64,000 bases of DNA from Streptomyces altiplanensis (GCA_003719395.1 RHMC01000012.1:1-64000), one strand, 5' to 3'; shown: positions 1 through 9,955, counted from the first letter of the stretch. Program-made: numbers and translations. The notes: generated by a model not told the origin, from the sequence alone.

Positions 1-27
1 GGGCGCAGCCGCAGTGCGGCTGCGCCC
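1..27 (-). terminator. Hairpin downstream of the DUF4153-type gene
   Basis: A perfect 12-bp inverted repeat (GGGCGCAGCCGC / GCGGCTGCGCCC) with a 3-nt loop lies just past the stop codon of the leftward membrane-protein gene. There is no clear U-tract, which is usual for GC-rich actinobacterial terminators. Because the window starts here, it could equally serve a gene to the left. Confidence 0.55.
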
Positions 28-53
28 CCGGCCCGTTGACCTCCGACGGCCGG

Positions 54-1762
54 TCAGTACTCGCTGTAGAACCCACGCCCGTCGCCGTACGTACCGAGCT
101 TCCGGCACTCGGCCTCGTCGACGTCCAGGGGGCGCTCTTCGATGATCTCGCGCGCCCTCGCCACACCGAGGCTCGTCGCGTACCAGGGCTCGTTCTTGTC
201 ATCGAGCCGTTCGGCGATGCCCACCAGCGCACAGGAGCGCTGCGGCTCCGGCAGCGTGTCCAGTGCCGGTACGGCGTCGGCCGACAGGTCCTGGAAGTAG
301 TGCACGTCGAGCTTCTCGGGAGTGTCCTTGTAGCGCGCCACGTTCTGCTCGGCGACCAGCCCGTCCGGCGAGACCAGGCCGAAGGCCAGTACGGCGGCCG
401 CCGCGCTCGCGGCGACCGCGCGCGGCAGCCAGCGGGCCCCCAGGACCCCGGCCACCATGATCAGTACGATCACCAGGCCCAGCCACAGCTCGACCGCGGC
501 CACCGAGATGCGCAGCCGCGTCAGACCGTACGCATCGACGTACAGGTCCATGCGGCGCAGCGCGGATGCGACGACGACCAGCGTGAGGACGCACAGGGTG
601 CCGAGCACCGAGCGCACCAGGACGCGGTCGCGGTCCGTGCCGCGCGGGGCCCAGCGCAGTGCGACGGCCACGACCAGAAGAACCAGCAGGGTGACCCAGA
701 GCAGCTGCCAGAAGCCCTGGCGCGCGTACTGGGCGTACGTCAGGCCGGTCTCGCTGAGCACCTTGCGGTAGCCGCCGAACAGGACGGCGAGCTGGACCGC
801 GATGAAGGCGGCGAAGAGGAGATTGAGCACGACCAGCGGAAGTGCCCACTCCGCGCGGCCGCGCCCACGCCCCGGCCGTATCTCGAGGCGGTCCCAGCGC
901 AGTGGGGCGGCGGCGGTGCGGGCAGCGGCGAGGGCGCCCACCAGACCGAGAGCGAAAAGGAAGATCCGCCAGGGGCTGTCCGCGACGGAGACGTCGGGCG
1001 CGAGACCGCCGAGCAGACCGGCGAAAGCGGCGTCCGCGGAGGCGAAGAGCGCGCCGAAGACGATCAGCAGTACGGCGGCGACCAGGACCGTACGCACCAT
1101 GGGCGCCCAGCGGCCGCGCGACACCTCCGCCCGCTCGCGCATACCGCGCCAGGCCCAGGCCGGGCCGGAGGCCAGCGACCCGAAGATGCCCAGGGAACCG
1201 GCGAGGACGCCGGCCCAGGTGCGGTTGCCGTGCAGGGCGAGCGAGCGCAGCGCCTGCGCGGACATGCAGGCCAGGAAAGTCGGCCAGCCCGCGTCGCGCA
1301 GCGCCGGAACGGCCAGCAGGGCCAGGCCGCCGACTGCCCAGACGAGCGTCCAGGGGCGGAGACGGCGGCCTGCCGCCCGGGCGGCGAAGTGGGCGGCGAG
1401 CGCGGTCGGCACCGCCACGAAGAGCAGGTTCAGACCCAGCCCTTCACCGAGCAGCAGGGCGCTCAGCAGGGCAGTGGCCAAAGCCGCCACGAATGTGGCG
1501 GGGCGGATCCCGGCGGGCGGTCCGGGCCGTACGGCGGTCAGCCATTTCGGCGGCCCGGGCGACGGCCGCGGTCCGGCCGGTGGCGGTGGCCAGGGCTGGT
1601 AGCGCTGGGGCTGCGTCGCCCGGCTGTGCTGTTCCCGGTACGACATCCTCGGCTGCGGCTGCAGCAGGCCGTGCTCTGCGGCGCGGCCTCCACGCCGCGC
1701 CCGGTGCCGGACGGTTCAGCCGGTGTGGGCGGTATGGACGGTGTGGACGGCGTATCGGACAC
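54..1762 (-). CDS. DUF4153/DUF4173-type multi-pass membrane protein
   Basis: From the internal ATG at 1646 the frame encodes 530 residues: a short Pro-rich cytoplasmic tail, then about a dozen hydrophobic segments and a conserved C-terminal soluble tail rich in charged residues (Glu-Arg-Leu-Asp, Tyr-Gly-Asp-Gly). This is the architecture of the DUF4153/DUF4173 family, whose function is unknown. The true start is probably the GTG at 1762. It follows a strong GGGAGGGGG ribosome site and opens a Pro/Ser-rich N-terminus (VSDTPSTPSIPP...), which joins the downstream frame if one base is restored near 1670 (giving ...GLLQPQPRMSYREQ). It stands alone, with a terminator-like hairpin after it. Family call fairly sure; function unknown; N-terminal extension inferred. 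Confidence 0.7.
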
Positions 1763-1964
1763 GGGACCCCCTCCCGACCGGGCGGGGAGACGGCAGGGGT
1801 GCCGTGGCCGGAGCCCGGTGTCTCGTAGGCGCACGCCCGTCATGATCAACAGGGCGGCATGGCCCGTCAGACTAGCCCCGGTACACCGTCCCGACACCGC
1901 CGGAGCCCGGCTGTGGCAGGACCGTGACAGTCACGGAACCACCGCGTCCGGCAGGCGGCCGGCG

Positions 1965-2872
1965 TCAGACCGCGCGGGACGGGACCCATTCGGGCAGCTC
2001 TTCGGTCTGCTCCAGCCACCCGGCCGGCGGGGCTCCGGCCTCCCCCGCGGCGACGACTCCGCCGAAGATGGCGCAGGTCGTGTCGACGTCGCCGCCCACC
2101 TGCGCGGTGGCCCAGAAGCCCTGCTCGAAGTCGCCGAGCGCCCGGGCGGCCGACCAGAGGGCGAACGGCACGGTGTCGTGCGCACTCGTACGCCGCCCGC
2201 AGCCGAGCACCGCCGCCACGGTCCCGGGGTCGTCGTAGTCCAGCATGTCGCGGGCCCGGCGGAGCCCGGCGCCCACGGCGCTGCGCGGCACGAGCGCGAT
2301 CACGCCGTCGAGCAGTCCGGCCGGTGTCGGCGGCCCCGCGGGATCGGCGGCGAGCGCGGCGGCGGCCGCCACGGCCATGGCGCCGACCACGGCCTCACGG
2401 TGCTGATGCGTGACGTACGACGAGATCTCGGCCTGGTGCGTGGCCTGCTCGGGATCGTCCGCGTACCAGGCACCGAGCGGCGCGATGCGCATGGCCGCGC
2501 CGTTGCCCCAGGAACCCTGGCCGTTGAAGAGCGCGGCGGCGAGCTCACGCCAGTCGCCGCCCTCCCTGATCAGCCGGAGCATCCGGTTGACGGCGGGGCC
2601 GTAGCCGCGGTCGAAGTCGTGGTGCCCGGCGAAGGAACCGGCGAGCGCGTCCTGGTCGATGCGGCCGTGTGCGGCGAGCACCGCCAGGACCGAGCAGGCC
2701 ATCTCGGTGTCGTCGGTCCACTGCCAGGGTGCGGGCGCAGCTCGCGCCTTTTGAGCAGCGGGTAGTTCGCGGGAACGAAGAACTGGGAGCCCAGGGCGTC
2801 TCCCAGGGACAGCCCACGCAGGCTGGCCAGGGCGCGTTCGAGGCGCCGGACGGTGGAGGAGTCAGCGGTCAT
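1965..2872 (-). CDS. ADP-ribosylglycohydrolase family protein (frame broken)
   Basis: Members of this DraG-like family remove ADP-ribose from proteins or other acceptors using a binuclear metal site. The gene starts at ATG 2872 and shows the N-terminal GDALG motif (residues 24-28). Near 2740 one base is missing in a C/G run; restoring it converts the nonsense tail into PAPWQWTDDTEM, which supplies the family's TDDT metal-binding motif. The remainder runs intact to the C-terminal GGDVDTT motif. All three metal-site motifs are therefore present once the frame is repaired. It sits immediately upstream of the DUF4153-type gene and 12 bp beyond the end of the phosphatase gene, all leftward. Either a sequencing error or a recent pseudogene; I favour the former. 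Confidence 0.72.
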
Positions 2873-2884
2873 CGCCCTGCCACT

Positions 2885-3544
2885 CTATCCGGTGCGGCCG
2901 TACGGCTCGGGAACCCGCCAGCGTTCGAACGGCTGGTCAAGGGTGTAGCGGCCGTCCTTTCCCAGCAGCAGGGACCGCGTTTCGCCGTTGCGCGGATTGG
3001 TCAGGCACTCGAAATCGGCCACGGTCCAGTGGAACCAGCGCATGCAGAACAGTCGCATGGTCAGGCCGTGCGTGACCAGCAGCACGTTCGGCGGGTGGTC
3101 CGGCGCCTCGAAGCTCCGGTACAGGCTCTCCAGGAAGGCCCCGACCCGGTCGTACACGTCGGCCCCCGACTCGCCCTGGGCGAAGCGGTAGAAGAAGTGC
3201 CCGTACGCGTCCCGGTACGCCTTCTGAAGCCGTACGTCGTCCCTGTCCTGCCAGTTCCCCCAGTCCTGCTCGCGCAGCCGCGGCTCCTCCCTCACCCGCA
3301 CCCGGGCCGGGTCCAGCCCGAAGGCGGCGAAGGTCTCGTGCGTGCGGCGGTACGGCGAGACATAGGCGCTGATCCGCTCCTCGCCGAAGAGCTCGCGCAG
3401 CCGCTCCCCGGTCTGCCGGGCCTGGCGCAGACCGGCTTCGGTGAGCCTGAGCGCGTGGTCGGGCTCACGTTCGTACACCGAGTCGTCGGCATTGCCCTCC
3501 GACTCCCCGTGCCGGACAAGAACGATGCGCCGCGGTCGTGCCAT
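2885..3544 (-). CDS. Histidine phosphatase family protein (phosphoglycerate mutase-like)
   Basis: A 219-residue protein with the catalytic RHG motif near the N-terminus (VLVRHGESEGN), the conserved Arg in SPYRRTHET, a Glu in LREQDWG and the second catalytic histidine in VTHGLTMRLF. This set of residues defines the branch of the histidine phosphatase superfamily that uses a phospho-histidine intermediate. Length is typical. The substrate cannot be read from the sequence; many such enzymes are broad phosphatases rather than glycolytic mutases. ATG start at 3544, intact frame, leftward with the ADP-ribosylglycohydrolase gene 12 bp downstream. Confidence 0.88.
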   Translation of the reverse strand: MARPRRIVLVRHGESEGNADDSVYEREPDHALRLTEAGLRQARQTGERLRELFGEERISAYVSPYRRTHETFAAFGLDPARVRVREEPRLREQDWGNWQDRDDVRLQKAYRDAYGHFFYRFAQGESGADVYDRVGAFLESLYRSFEAPDHPPNVLLVTHGLTMRLFCMRWFHWTVADFECLTNPRNGETRSLLLGKDGRYTLDQPFERWRVPEPYGRTG

Positions 3545-3754
3545 GCCGAAACCCTAGAACCTGTGATCGAATGCGGCTCGGCCGGGCGGCTGCCCGCCTC
3601 CGTCCAGCGTATCCGGACAAGGAGACACCGGCGCAGCGGCCGGCCCGGGCAGGCGCCCGCCGGCGCACCGGGGCACCGCGCGGGACAGGGCGCCTGCGCG
3701 CCCCGCCGCCCGGTGCGGTGCGTACAGAACCGCGCGTACGGCCCGGTCACACCG

Positions 3755-4363
3755 TCACACCGTCCAGGACGGCTCCAACTGAACGACGGCCCCCGCCAGT
3801 TCGGCCACATCGGCATCGGTCTGCGCACGCAGCGACAGGCGCTCCACCCGCTCGGCGCGGTACTTGCCGTGCTCGGCGGCGGACTGCCACATCGACAGCG
3901 CCAGGAACTCATTGCCCGGCGCCTCGCCGAACACCCCCCGCAGCATCCCCGGCGACCCGGCCATCGCCGGATTCCAGATCTTCTCCTGCATCAGCGAAAA
4001 GTGCTCGACCCGGCCCTCGTGCACCTTGCAGTGCGCGACCCGCACCACGTCGGCGTCGGTGAACCGCGGTTCGAAGCCCGTCTTGATGTCGAACCGGTAG
4101 TCGAAGAGCCCGACTTGGGGGTTCTTGTACGTACCCGACTGGGCAGCCGCGAGCCGGTCGTGGGAGCGTGCCATGAACGAGTCGTAGAACGCGCGGCTCT
4201 CCCAGAAGGAAAAGACGTGCACCACCCCCGGCCGCTCACGGCTCCAGCCACCGCCCTGCCCCCGGAACCCCGGTTCCCCCAGCAGCCCCGCCCACTTCCG
4301 CTGCCCCCGCTCGAAACCTCGACGGTTCGATCACTGTGGCAGCGGAATCCACTTGACCAGCAC
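3755..4363 (-). CDS. Uncharacterised YdbC/DUF4937-like protein with paired frame breaks
   Basis: The intact part (from 4225 down) reads VHVFSFWESRAFYDSFMARS and continues through two repeats of a compact alpha/beta fold with many aromatic residues. I recall similar actinobacterial proteins labelled YdbC or DUF4937, possibly related to dimeric alpha-beta barrels, but this is from memory. The natural start is probably GTG 4363 (VLVKWI...). Between there and 4340 one base is extra in the ATT codon and one is missing a few codons later; reading through both gives VLVKWIRCHSDRTRRGFERGQ in place of an in-frame TGA at 4331-4333. Divergent from the TerD-like gene. Function unknown. Confidence 0.55.
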
Positions 4364-4512
4364 CGCGCCATCGTACGGCCATCCTCTTTCACGGGTGAAC
4401 AGTGCTGAGCGCCCCCCGAGTTGTCGGTACCCGGGGCTAGCCTTGTCCCAGGTGCACATTCGCACAGCTCGCGCCGGTGACAGCCGGCCGGGTTCCGAGG
4501 GAGGGAAAACGG

Positions 4513-5042
4513 GTGGCAGTCTCAGCAAAGGGGTCGGCAAGGTCGAGGTGACGCTCAGGTGGGATCCCAGCCCCATGGGGGAACCGCCCCATGACCTGGA
4601 CATCATCGCCGCGACGTACGCCGCCGACGACCCGTACGGCAGCCCCGTGTACGTCGTGCACTTCGACAGCCGCTCGCCGGACGGCACCATCACCCTGAAC
4701 AGGGACAGCCGGACCGGCCAGGGATTCGGCTTCGACGAGGTCATGACTCTCGAACTCGACCGGCTGGCGCCTGTCTACGCCCGGGTGGTGGTCGGCATAG
4801 CCATCCAGCAGGGCGGAGGAAGGAAGACGTTCGGCGACATACCCCATACGGGCTTCCGCATCCGCGAGGGCTACACCGTGCTCGCGGAGAGCGACTTCGC
4901 CGACGTGACCGCCTCCACCGCGGCCAGCGTCGCCGAGTTCACGAGAGACGCTTCGGGAGGCTGGGACTTCCGCCCCGCCGTCCGGGGCTTCGACGTCGAC
5001 CCGAATTCCTTCGCCGGGGCGATGGGCGGCAATTTCACCTGA
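4513..5042 (+). CDS. TerD-family protein (one-base frame break near the start)
   Basis: TerD-type proteins are small calcium-binding beta-sandwich proteins linked to tellurite and stress resistance; Streptomyces carries many paralogues. The body (LRWDP..., DLDIIAATY, GFGFDEVMTLELDRL) matches the family, including acidic DLD-type ligands. I place the start at GTG 4513, seven bases after a GAGGGA ribosome site, giving VAVSAKG; restoring one G in the G run at 4530-4533 joins this to VGKVEVTLRW. Without that repair the first good in-frame start is ATG 4575, which would lose the first beta strand. Convergent with nrdJ, with a GC hairpin between. Confidence 0.78.
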
Positions 5043-5099
5043 GAGCGGCTTGCCCGGGAACGGCGGGCCCCCGGGGGCTCGCCGTTCGGGAACGCCGAA

Positions 5100-5127
5100 G
5101 GGCGGCGAGCCGTCGGGCCCGCCGCCC
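5100..5127. terminator. GC hairpin between convergent terD-like gene and nrdJ
   Basis: The inverted repeat GGGCGGCG / CGCCGCCC with a 12-nt loop lies in the 127-bp gap between the ends of two convergent genes. Position and symmetry suggest a bidirectional terminator. No U-tract. Confidence 0.5.
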
Positions 5128-5169
5128 CTCACCTCATCTGTCTCATCTCATCTGTCGCCTACCGGCCGG

Positions 5170-8070
5170 TCAGCTGCAACCGCTGGTCGAGCCGCAGCCC
5201 TCGCAGATGTAGCAGCTGCCCGCGCGCTGCATCTTCGTACCGCACGAGAAGCACAGCGGCGCGTCGGCGCTGATGCCGAGCTGCATCTCGACGAGTTCCG
5301 CCGAGGTGTGCGCCTGCTTCTGCTCCGGCACGGCCTCCGCCTTCGGGGCGGCGACCGGCTTCGGCGTCTCCGTCTGACGGGGGGCGGACTGGGCCAGGCC
5401 CTCGACGTCGACGTCGTCGTCCTCCATCGACGGCTCGTACGAACCGGTCTCCAGGTGACGCTGGCGCTCATCGGCGGAGTGGATGCCGAGCGCCGAACGG
5501 GTCTCGAAGGGCAGGAAGTCCAGCGCCAGGCGGCGGAAGATGTAGTCGACGATCGACTGCGCCATCCGCACGTCGGGGTCGTCCGTCATTCCGGCCGGCT
5601 CGAAGCGCATGTTGGTGAACTTCGAGACGTACGTCTCCAGCGGGACGCCGTACTGCAGACCGACCGAGACGGCGATCGAGAAGGCGTCCATCATGCCCGC
5701 GAGGGTCGAGCCCTGCTTGGACATCTTCAGGAAGACCTCACCGAGACCGTCGTCCGGGTAGGAATTGGCGGTCATGTAACCCTCGGCACCACCCACCGTG
5801 AAGGAAGTGGTGATCCCCGGGCGGCCCTTCGGAAGACGCTTGCGCACCGGGCGGTACTCGACGACCTTCTCGACCGCGGCGCGGATCGTCTCCTCGGTCT
5901 TCTCCGTGACCTCGGCCTTGACGTCCTTCTTCTTGGCGGAGAGGGGCTGGCCGACCTTGCAGTTGTCGCGGTAGATCGCGAGCGCCTTGACGCCCATCTT
6001 CCACGCCTCGAAGTAGACCTCTTCGACGTCCTCGACGCTGGCCGTCTCCGGCAGGTTCACCGTCTTGGAGAGCGCGCCGGAGATCCACGGCTGGATGGCC
6101 GCCATCATGCGGACGTGGCCCATCGCGGAGATGGAACGCTCGCCCATCGCGCAGTCGAAGACCTCGTAGTGCTCGTGCTTGAGGCCGGGGGCGTCGATCA
6201 CATTGCCGTGCTCGGCGATGTGGGCGACGATCGCCTCGATCTGCTCCTCCTGGTAGCCCAGGCGGCGCAGCGCCTGGGGCACCGTTCCGTTGACGATCTG
6301 CATCGAGCCGCCGCCGACCAGCTTCTTGAACTTGACCAGGGCGAGGTCGGGCTCGAGGCCGGTGGTGTCGCAGGACATCGCGAGACCGATGGTGCCGGTG
6401 GGCGCGATGACCGAGGCCTGCGCGTTGCGGAAGCCGTTCTTCTCGCCGAGGCGGAGCACGTCCTGCCAGGACTCCGTGGCGGCCGCCCAGATCGGCGAGT
6501 CCAGGTCGTCCACGCGCGGGGCCGTGGCGTTGGCGTCGGAGTGCTGCTTCATGACGCGCAGGTGGGGCTCGGCGTTGCGGGCGTAACCGTCGTACGGGCC
6601 GACGACCGCGGCCAGTTCGGCGGAGCGCCGGTACGACGTACCCGTCATCAGCGAGGTGATGGCGCCGGCGAGCGAGCGGCCGCCGTCGCTGTCGTACGCG
6701 TGGCCGGTCGCCATGAGCAGGGCGCCGAGGTTCGCGTAACCGATGCCGAGCTGGCGGAAGGCGCGGGTGTTCTCACCGATCTTCTCGGTGGGGAAGTCCG
6801 CGAAGCAGATGGAGATGTCCATCGCGGTGATGACGAGCTCGACGACCTTGGCGAAGCGCTCGGACTCGAAGGACTGGTTGCCCTTGCCGTCGTCCTTGAG
6901 GAACTTCATCAGGTTCAGCGAGGCCAGGTTGCACGAGGTGTTGTCCAGGTGCATGTACTCGCTGCACGGGTTCGACGCGGTGATCCGGCCGGACTCGGGG
7001 CAGGTGTGCCAGTTGTTGATGGTGTCGTCGTACTGGATGCCGGGGTCGGCGCAGGCCCAGGCGGCCTCGGCCATCTTGCGGAAGAGCGACTTGGCGTCGA
7101 CCTCCTCGATGACCTCACCCGTCATGCGGGCGCGGAGGCCGAACTTGCCGCCGGCCTCGACCGCGTGCATGAACTCGTCGTTCACGCGTACCGAGTTGTT
7201 GGCGTTCTGGTACTGGACGGACGTGATGTCCTCGCCGCCCAGGTCCATGTCGAAGCCCGCGTCACGCAGGGCGCGGATCTTCTCCTCCTCCTTCACCTTG
7301 GTCTCGATGAAGTCCTCGATGTCGGGGTGGTCGACGTCGAGCACGACCATCTTGGCCGCGCGGCGGGTGGCGCCGCCCGACTTGATCGTTCCTGCGGAGG
7401 CGTCGGCGCCCCGCATGAAGGAGACCGGACCGGAGGCGTTGCCGCCGGAGGAGAGGAGCTCCTTGGAGGAGCGGATGCGGGAGAGGTTCAGGCCGGCGCC
7501 GGAGCCGCCCTTGAAGATCATGCCCTCTTCCTTGTACCAGTCGAGGATCGACTCCATGGAGTCGTCGACGGCCAGGATGAAGCAGGCGGAGACCTGCTGC
7601 GGCTGGGGCGTACCGACGTTGAACCAGACCGGCGAGTTGAAGCTGAAGATCTGGTGCAGGAGGGCGTAGGCCAGCTCGTGCTCGAAGATCTCGGCGTCAG
7701 CGGGAGAGGCGAAGTAGTTGTATTCCTCACCGGCCTTCCGGTACGTCTTCACGATCCGGTCGATCAGCTGGCGCAGACCGGTCTCACGCTGCGGCGTACC
7801 GACGGCTCCACGGAAATACTTGCTGGTGACGATGTTGACCGCGTTCACCGACCAGAAGTCGGGGAACTCGACGCCACGCTGCTCGAAATTGACCGAGCCG
7901 TCGCGCCAGTTGGTCATGACGACGTCACGACGCTCCCAGACCACCTCGTCGTACGGATGCACGCCGGGCGTGGTGTGGATGCGCTCGATGCGCAAGCCCT
8001 GCCGAGCCACAGCCGCCTTGGACCCCTTGGTGCGGGAACCTCGTGCCGGGCCGCTCGCCGTCTCTGTCAT
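5170..8070 (-). CDS. nrdJ: Class II adenosylcobalamin-dependent ribonucleotide reductase NrdJ
   Basis: Reduces ribonucleotides to deoxyribonucleotides using a B12-generated thiyl radical, so needs no oxygen. From ATG 8070 (MTETASGPARG...) it is 966 residues, the usual size for the long actinobacterial class II enzymes. Visible features are the substrate-site Cys in VSACFILAVDDS, the glycine-rich GGSGAGLNLSRIRS stretch, the NPCSEYMHLDN motif with the finger-loop cysteine, and a C-terminal cysteine cluster (CFSC...CYICEGC...GC) that binds zinc and relays reducing equivalents. The frame could extend to 8259, but that region is intergenic in character. It is the second gene of an nrdR-nrdJ unit, 185 bp downstream of nrdR. 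Frame fully intact. Confidence 0.97.
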   Translation of the reverse strand: MTETASGPARGSRTKGSKAAVARQGLRIERIHTTPGVHPYDEVVWERRDVVMTNWRDGSVNFEQRGVEFPDFWSVNAVNIVTSKYFRGAVGTPQRETGLRQLIDRIVKTYRKAGEEYNYFASPADAEIFEHELAYALLHQIFSFNSPVWFNVGTPQPQQVSACFILAVDDSMESILDWYKEEGMIFKGGSGAGLNLSRIRSSKELLSSGGNASGPVSFMRGADASAGTIKSGGATRRAAKMVVLDVDHPDIEDFIETKVKEEEKIRALRDAGFDMDLGGEDITSVQYQNANNSVRVNDEFMHAVEAGGKFGLRARMTGEVIEEVDAKSLFRKMAEAAWACADPGIQYDDTINNWHTCPESGRITASNPCSEYMHLDNTSCNLASLNLMKFLKDDGKGNQSFESERFAKVVELVITAMDISICFADFPTEKIGENTRAFRQLGIGYANLGALLMATGHAYDSDGGRSLAGAITSLMTGTSYRRSAELAAVVGPYDGYARNAEPHLRVMKQHSDANATAPRVDDLDSPIWAAATESWQDVLRLGEKNGFRNAQASVIAPTGTIGLAMSCDTTGLEPDLALVKFKKLVGGGSMQIVNGTVPQALRRLGYQEEQIEAIVAHIAEHGNVIDAPGLKHEHYEVFDCAMGERSISAMGHVRMMAAIQPWISGALSKTVNLPETASVEDVEEVYFEAWKMGVKALAIYRDNCKVGQPLSAKKKDVKAEVTEKTEETIRAAVEKVVEYRPVRKRLPKGRPGITTSFTVGGAEGYMTANSYPDDGLGEVFLKMSKQGSTLAGMMDAFSIAVSVGLQYGVPLETYVSKFTNMRFEPAGMTDDPDVRMAQSIVDYIFRRLALDFLPFETRSALGIHSADERQRHLETGSYEPSMEDDDVDVEGLAQSAPRQTETPKPVAAPKAEAVPEQKQAHTSAELVEMQLGISADAPLCFSCGTKMQRAGSCYICEGCGSTSGCS

Positions 8071-8255
8071 GCCGCCTCCCATATACGTACAAAAACGCTC
8101 TGACGTGCCCAGTTCTTCCCGGGGCACGTGGTGTGTCTGATGTTCCGGACGCCGCGAAGAGCGGCCGGAACAGGTCTGGTCTGTCCGCCGGCCGTCAGTC
8201 GGCGGCAGCGGCGGGCACGGGGACCTCGGGGGTCGCGCCGGGCCCGCAGTCGCAA

Positions 8256-8711
8256 TCACTTGCCGGCGCGCTCTTCGCGGAGCTCCGCGATGGCGGCCTC
8301 AAAGTCTTCGAGTGAATCGAACGCCCGGTACACGGACGCGAAGCGCAGGTACGCGACGAGATCGAGTTCCTGCAGTGGGCCGAGTATGGCCAGCCCCACG
8401 TCGTGGGTCGTCAGCTCGGCACTGCCGGTGGCGCGCACCGCCTCCTCGACCCGCTGGCCGAGCTTGGCGAGGGCGTCCTCGGTGACCGGCCGTCCCTGGC
8501 AGGCCTTGCGCACGCCGGAAATGACCTTGGTGCGGCTGAAAGGCTCGGTGACTCCGCTGCGCTTGATCACCATCAGCGAGGCGGTCTCCACCGTCGTAAA
8601 ACGGCGGGAGCAGTCGGGGCACTGGCGGCGCCTGCGGATCGAGGTTCCGTCGTCGGTGGTGCGACTGTCGACGACACGGCTGTCCGGGTGCCTGCAGAAG
8701 GGACAGTGCAT
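8256..8711 (-). CDS. nrdR: Transcriptional repressor NrdR
   Basis: A 151-residue zinc-ribbon/ATP-cone repressor of ribonucleotide reductase genes. The zinc ribbon is complete: [11 protein letters not shown] at the start and [12 protein letters not shown] about 30 residues on give four cysteines. The ATP-cone follows ([16 protein letters not shown]) and runs to about residue 140. The ATG at 8711 is clear because methionine directly precedes the first zinc motif; the open frame upstream to 8933 is not coding in character. It lies upstream of nrdJ on the same strand and divergent from lexA, with candidate NrdR boxes in the shared upstream region, consistent with autoregulation. Confidence 0.97.
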   Translation of the reverse strand: MHCPFCRHPDSRVVDSRTTDDGTSIRRRRQCPDCSRRFTTVETASLMVIKRSGVTEPFSRTKVISGVRKACQGRPVTEDALAKLGQRVEEAVRATGSAELTTHDVGLAILGPLQELDLVAYLRFASVYRAFDSLEDFEAAIAELREERAGK

Positions 8712-8820
8712 GGAACCCAACCCTCCCTCGCAGTACGACTGAATAGCCTCGCCGACCCCACGGAGGGCCCTTCGAAGCAGCCACCAGCATAGGCGATGGA
8801 CGAACTCCCGGCGGACCAGG

Positions 8821-8868
8821 GACCACAACTTGTGGGCGGCCGCGGCCATGCAACCACTAGATCTGGGG
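8821..8868 (-). promoter_or_regulatory. Candidate tandem NrdR boxes upstream of nrdR-nrdJ
   Basis: Two palindromic sites lie with centres about 32 bp apart, close to three helical turns. The distal one, on the minus strand, reads ACCCCAGATCTAGTGG and resembles the NrdR consensus (ACACwATATATwGTGT-like). The nrdR-distant partner is a perfect dyad CCACAA-C-TTGTGG at 8823-8835. NrdR boxes are known to occur as such phased pairs in front of Streptomyces RNR operons. Match quality of the second box to the consensus is moderate. Confidence 0.55.
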
Positions 8869-9066
8869 TCCGGGTGTGTTTTCACTCTCCGCGCGTGTCG
8901 TGCACCGCACGGGTGACGACCAGCGGACGACACGCTGAGAACCGCGCCCGGCCACCCCCGCCCCGGCCGCGAAGGTTACCGTGACGACCCGAATTGTCAT
9001 TCGGTCCAAAATGGCCCCGCATACACCCCGTCGCACATTCCAGTAAAGCATTCTGCGCTTTTTCAC

Positions 9067-9082
9067 TCGAACGTGTGTTTGG
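9067..9082 (+). promoter_or_regulatory. LexA (SOS) box upstream of lexA
   Basis: TCGAACGTGTGTTTGG matches the actinobacterial SOS box pattern (CGAAC-N4-GTTCG) except for one C-to-T change in the right half. It lies 65-80 bp upstream of the lexA GTG start, as expected for autoregulation of the SOS repressor. Confidence 0.8.
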
Positions 9083-9146
9083 CGCAACCTTTCGAAAGCA
9101 ACTACCGTTGTCCAGCCAGGGAGAGAACATCTCGAGAGGGGCCGAC

Positions 9147-9935
9147 GTGACCACGACCGCTGACAGTGCAACTATCGCTGCCCAGGACCGCTCCCAGAGC
9201 CGACTCGAGCCGGTGCATGCCATGAATGAAGCAGCAGCCACACACCCCGAGGGCTCCAAGCCCTCACGCTCGCTGCCCGGCCGGCCTCCAGGAATCCGGG
9301 CGGACAGTTCCGGCCTCACCGATCGGCAACGACGGGTCATCGAGGTCATCAGGGACTCGGTGCAACGGCGAGGATACCCCCCGTCCATGCGCGAGATCGG
9401 TCAGGCGGTGGGCCTCTCCAGTACCTCTTCCGTGGCTCATCAGCTGATGGCTCTCGAACGCAAGGGGTTCCTGCGCCGTGACCCGCACCGCCCCCGGGCG
9501 TACGAGGTGCGGGGCTCGGACCAGCCCAGCGCCCAGCCCACCGACACGGCCGGCAAGCCCGCCGCGTCCTACGTTCCCCTCGTCGGCCGGATCGCGGCCG
9601 GCGGCCCGATCCTCGCCGAGGAGTCGGTGGAGGACGTCTTCCCGCTCCCCCGGCAGCTCGTGGGGGACGGGGAGCTGTTCGTCCTCAAGGTCGTCGGCGA
9701 CTCGATGATCGAAGCGGCGATCTGTGACGGCGACTGGGTGACGGTACGCCGCCAGCCGGTCGCCGAGAACGGCGACATCGTGGCCGCGATGCTGGACGGC
9801 GAGGCAACGGTGAAGCGGTTCAAGCGCGAGGACGGCCAGGTGTGGCTGCTCCCGCACAACGCCGCCTACCAGCCGATCCCCGGCGACGAAGCGACCATTC
9901 TCGGCAAGGTCGTGGCGGTACTGCGGCGGGTGTGA
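9147..9935 (+). CDS. lexA: SOS repressor LexA
   Basis: LexA represses DNA-damage genes and self-cleaves when RecA filaments form. The protein has an N-terminal winged helix ([20 protein letters not shown]...[13 protein letters not shown]), the Ala-Gly scissile bond in RIAAGGPI, the catalytic serine in GDSMIE and the catalytic lysine in GEATVKRF. I chose GTG 9147 (VTTTADS), which follows GAGAGGGG by five bases, giving 262 residues with a Thr/Ala-rich leader of about 50 residues before the helix-turn-helix; a shorter start at the internal VHAMNEA is possible. Divergent from nrdR, with an SOS box upstream and a strong terminator downstream. Confidence 0.96.
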   Translation: MTTTADSATIAAQDRSQSRLEPVHAMNEAAATHPEGSKPSRSLPGRPPGIRADSSGLTDRQRRVIEVIRDSVQRRGYPPSMREIGQAVGLSSTSSVAHQLMALERKGFLRRDPHRPRAYEVRGSDQPSAQPTDTAGKPAASYVPLVGRIAAGGPILAEESVEDVFPLPRQLVGDGELFVLKVVGDSMIEAAICDGDWVTVRRQPVAENGDIVAAMLDGEATVKRFKREDGQVWLLPHNAAYQPIPGDEATILGKVVAVLRRV

Positions 9936-9955
9936 CACCTCGCGGTCGAAGACCG

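Larger units (their letters stand above)
8712..9146. other. Divergent regulatory region nrdR-lexA (435 bp)
   Basis: No protein gene is supported here although frames are open on both strands. It holds, from left to right, two candidate NrdR boxes (8821-8868), a GC-rich stretch, then a markedly AT-richer segment (about 8990-9110) containing the LexA box, and the GAGAGGGG ribosome site of lexA. It must carry promoters for both transcription units. Confidence 0.75.

Noticed and set aside
36..2765. A 909-codon plus-strand open frame
   Set aside because: It is antisense to two recognisable genes; composition is Arg/Gly/Gln-rich as expected for a GC-rich shadow frame.
5050..8103. A 1017-codon plus-strand frame across nrdJ
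   Set aside because: Exact antisense of nrdJ with no family features; the codon bias of nrdJ explains its openness.
8071..8255. B12 riboswitch in front of nrdJ
   Set aside because: The 185-bp nrdR-nrdJ gap shows no B12-box-like conserved motif; in Streptomyces the riboswitch is known for the nrdAB operon, not here.
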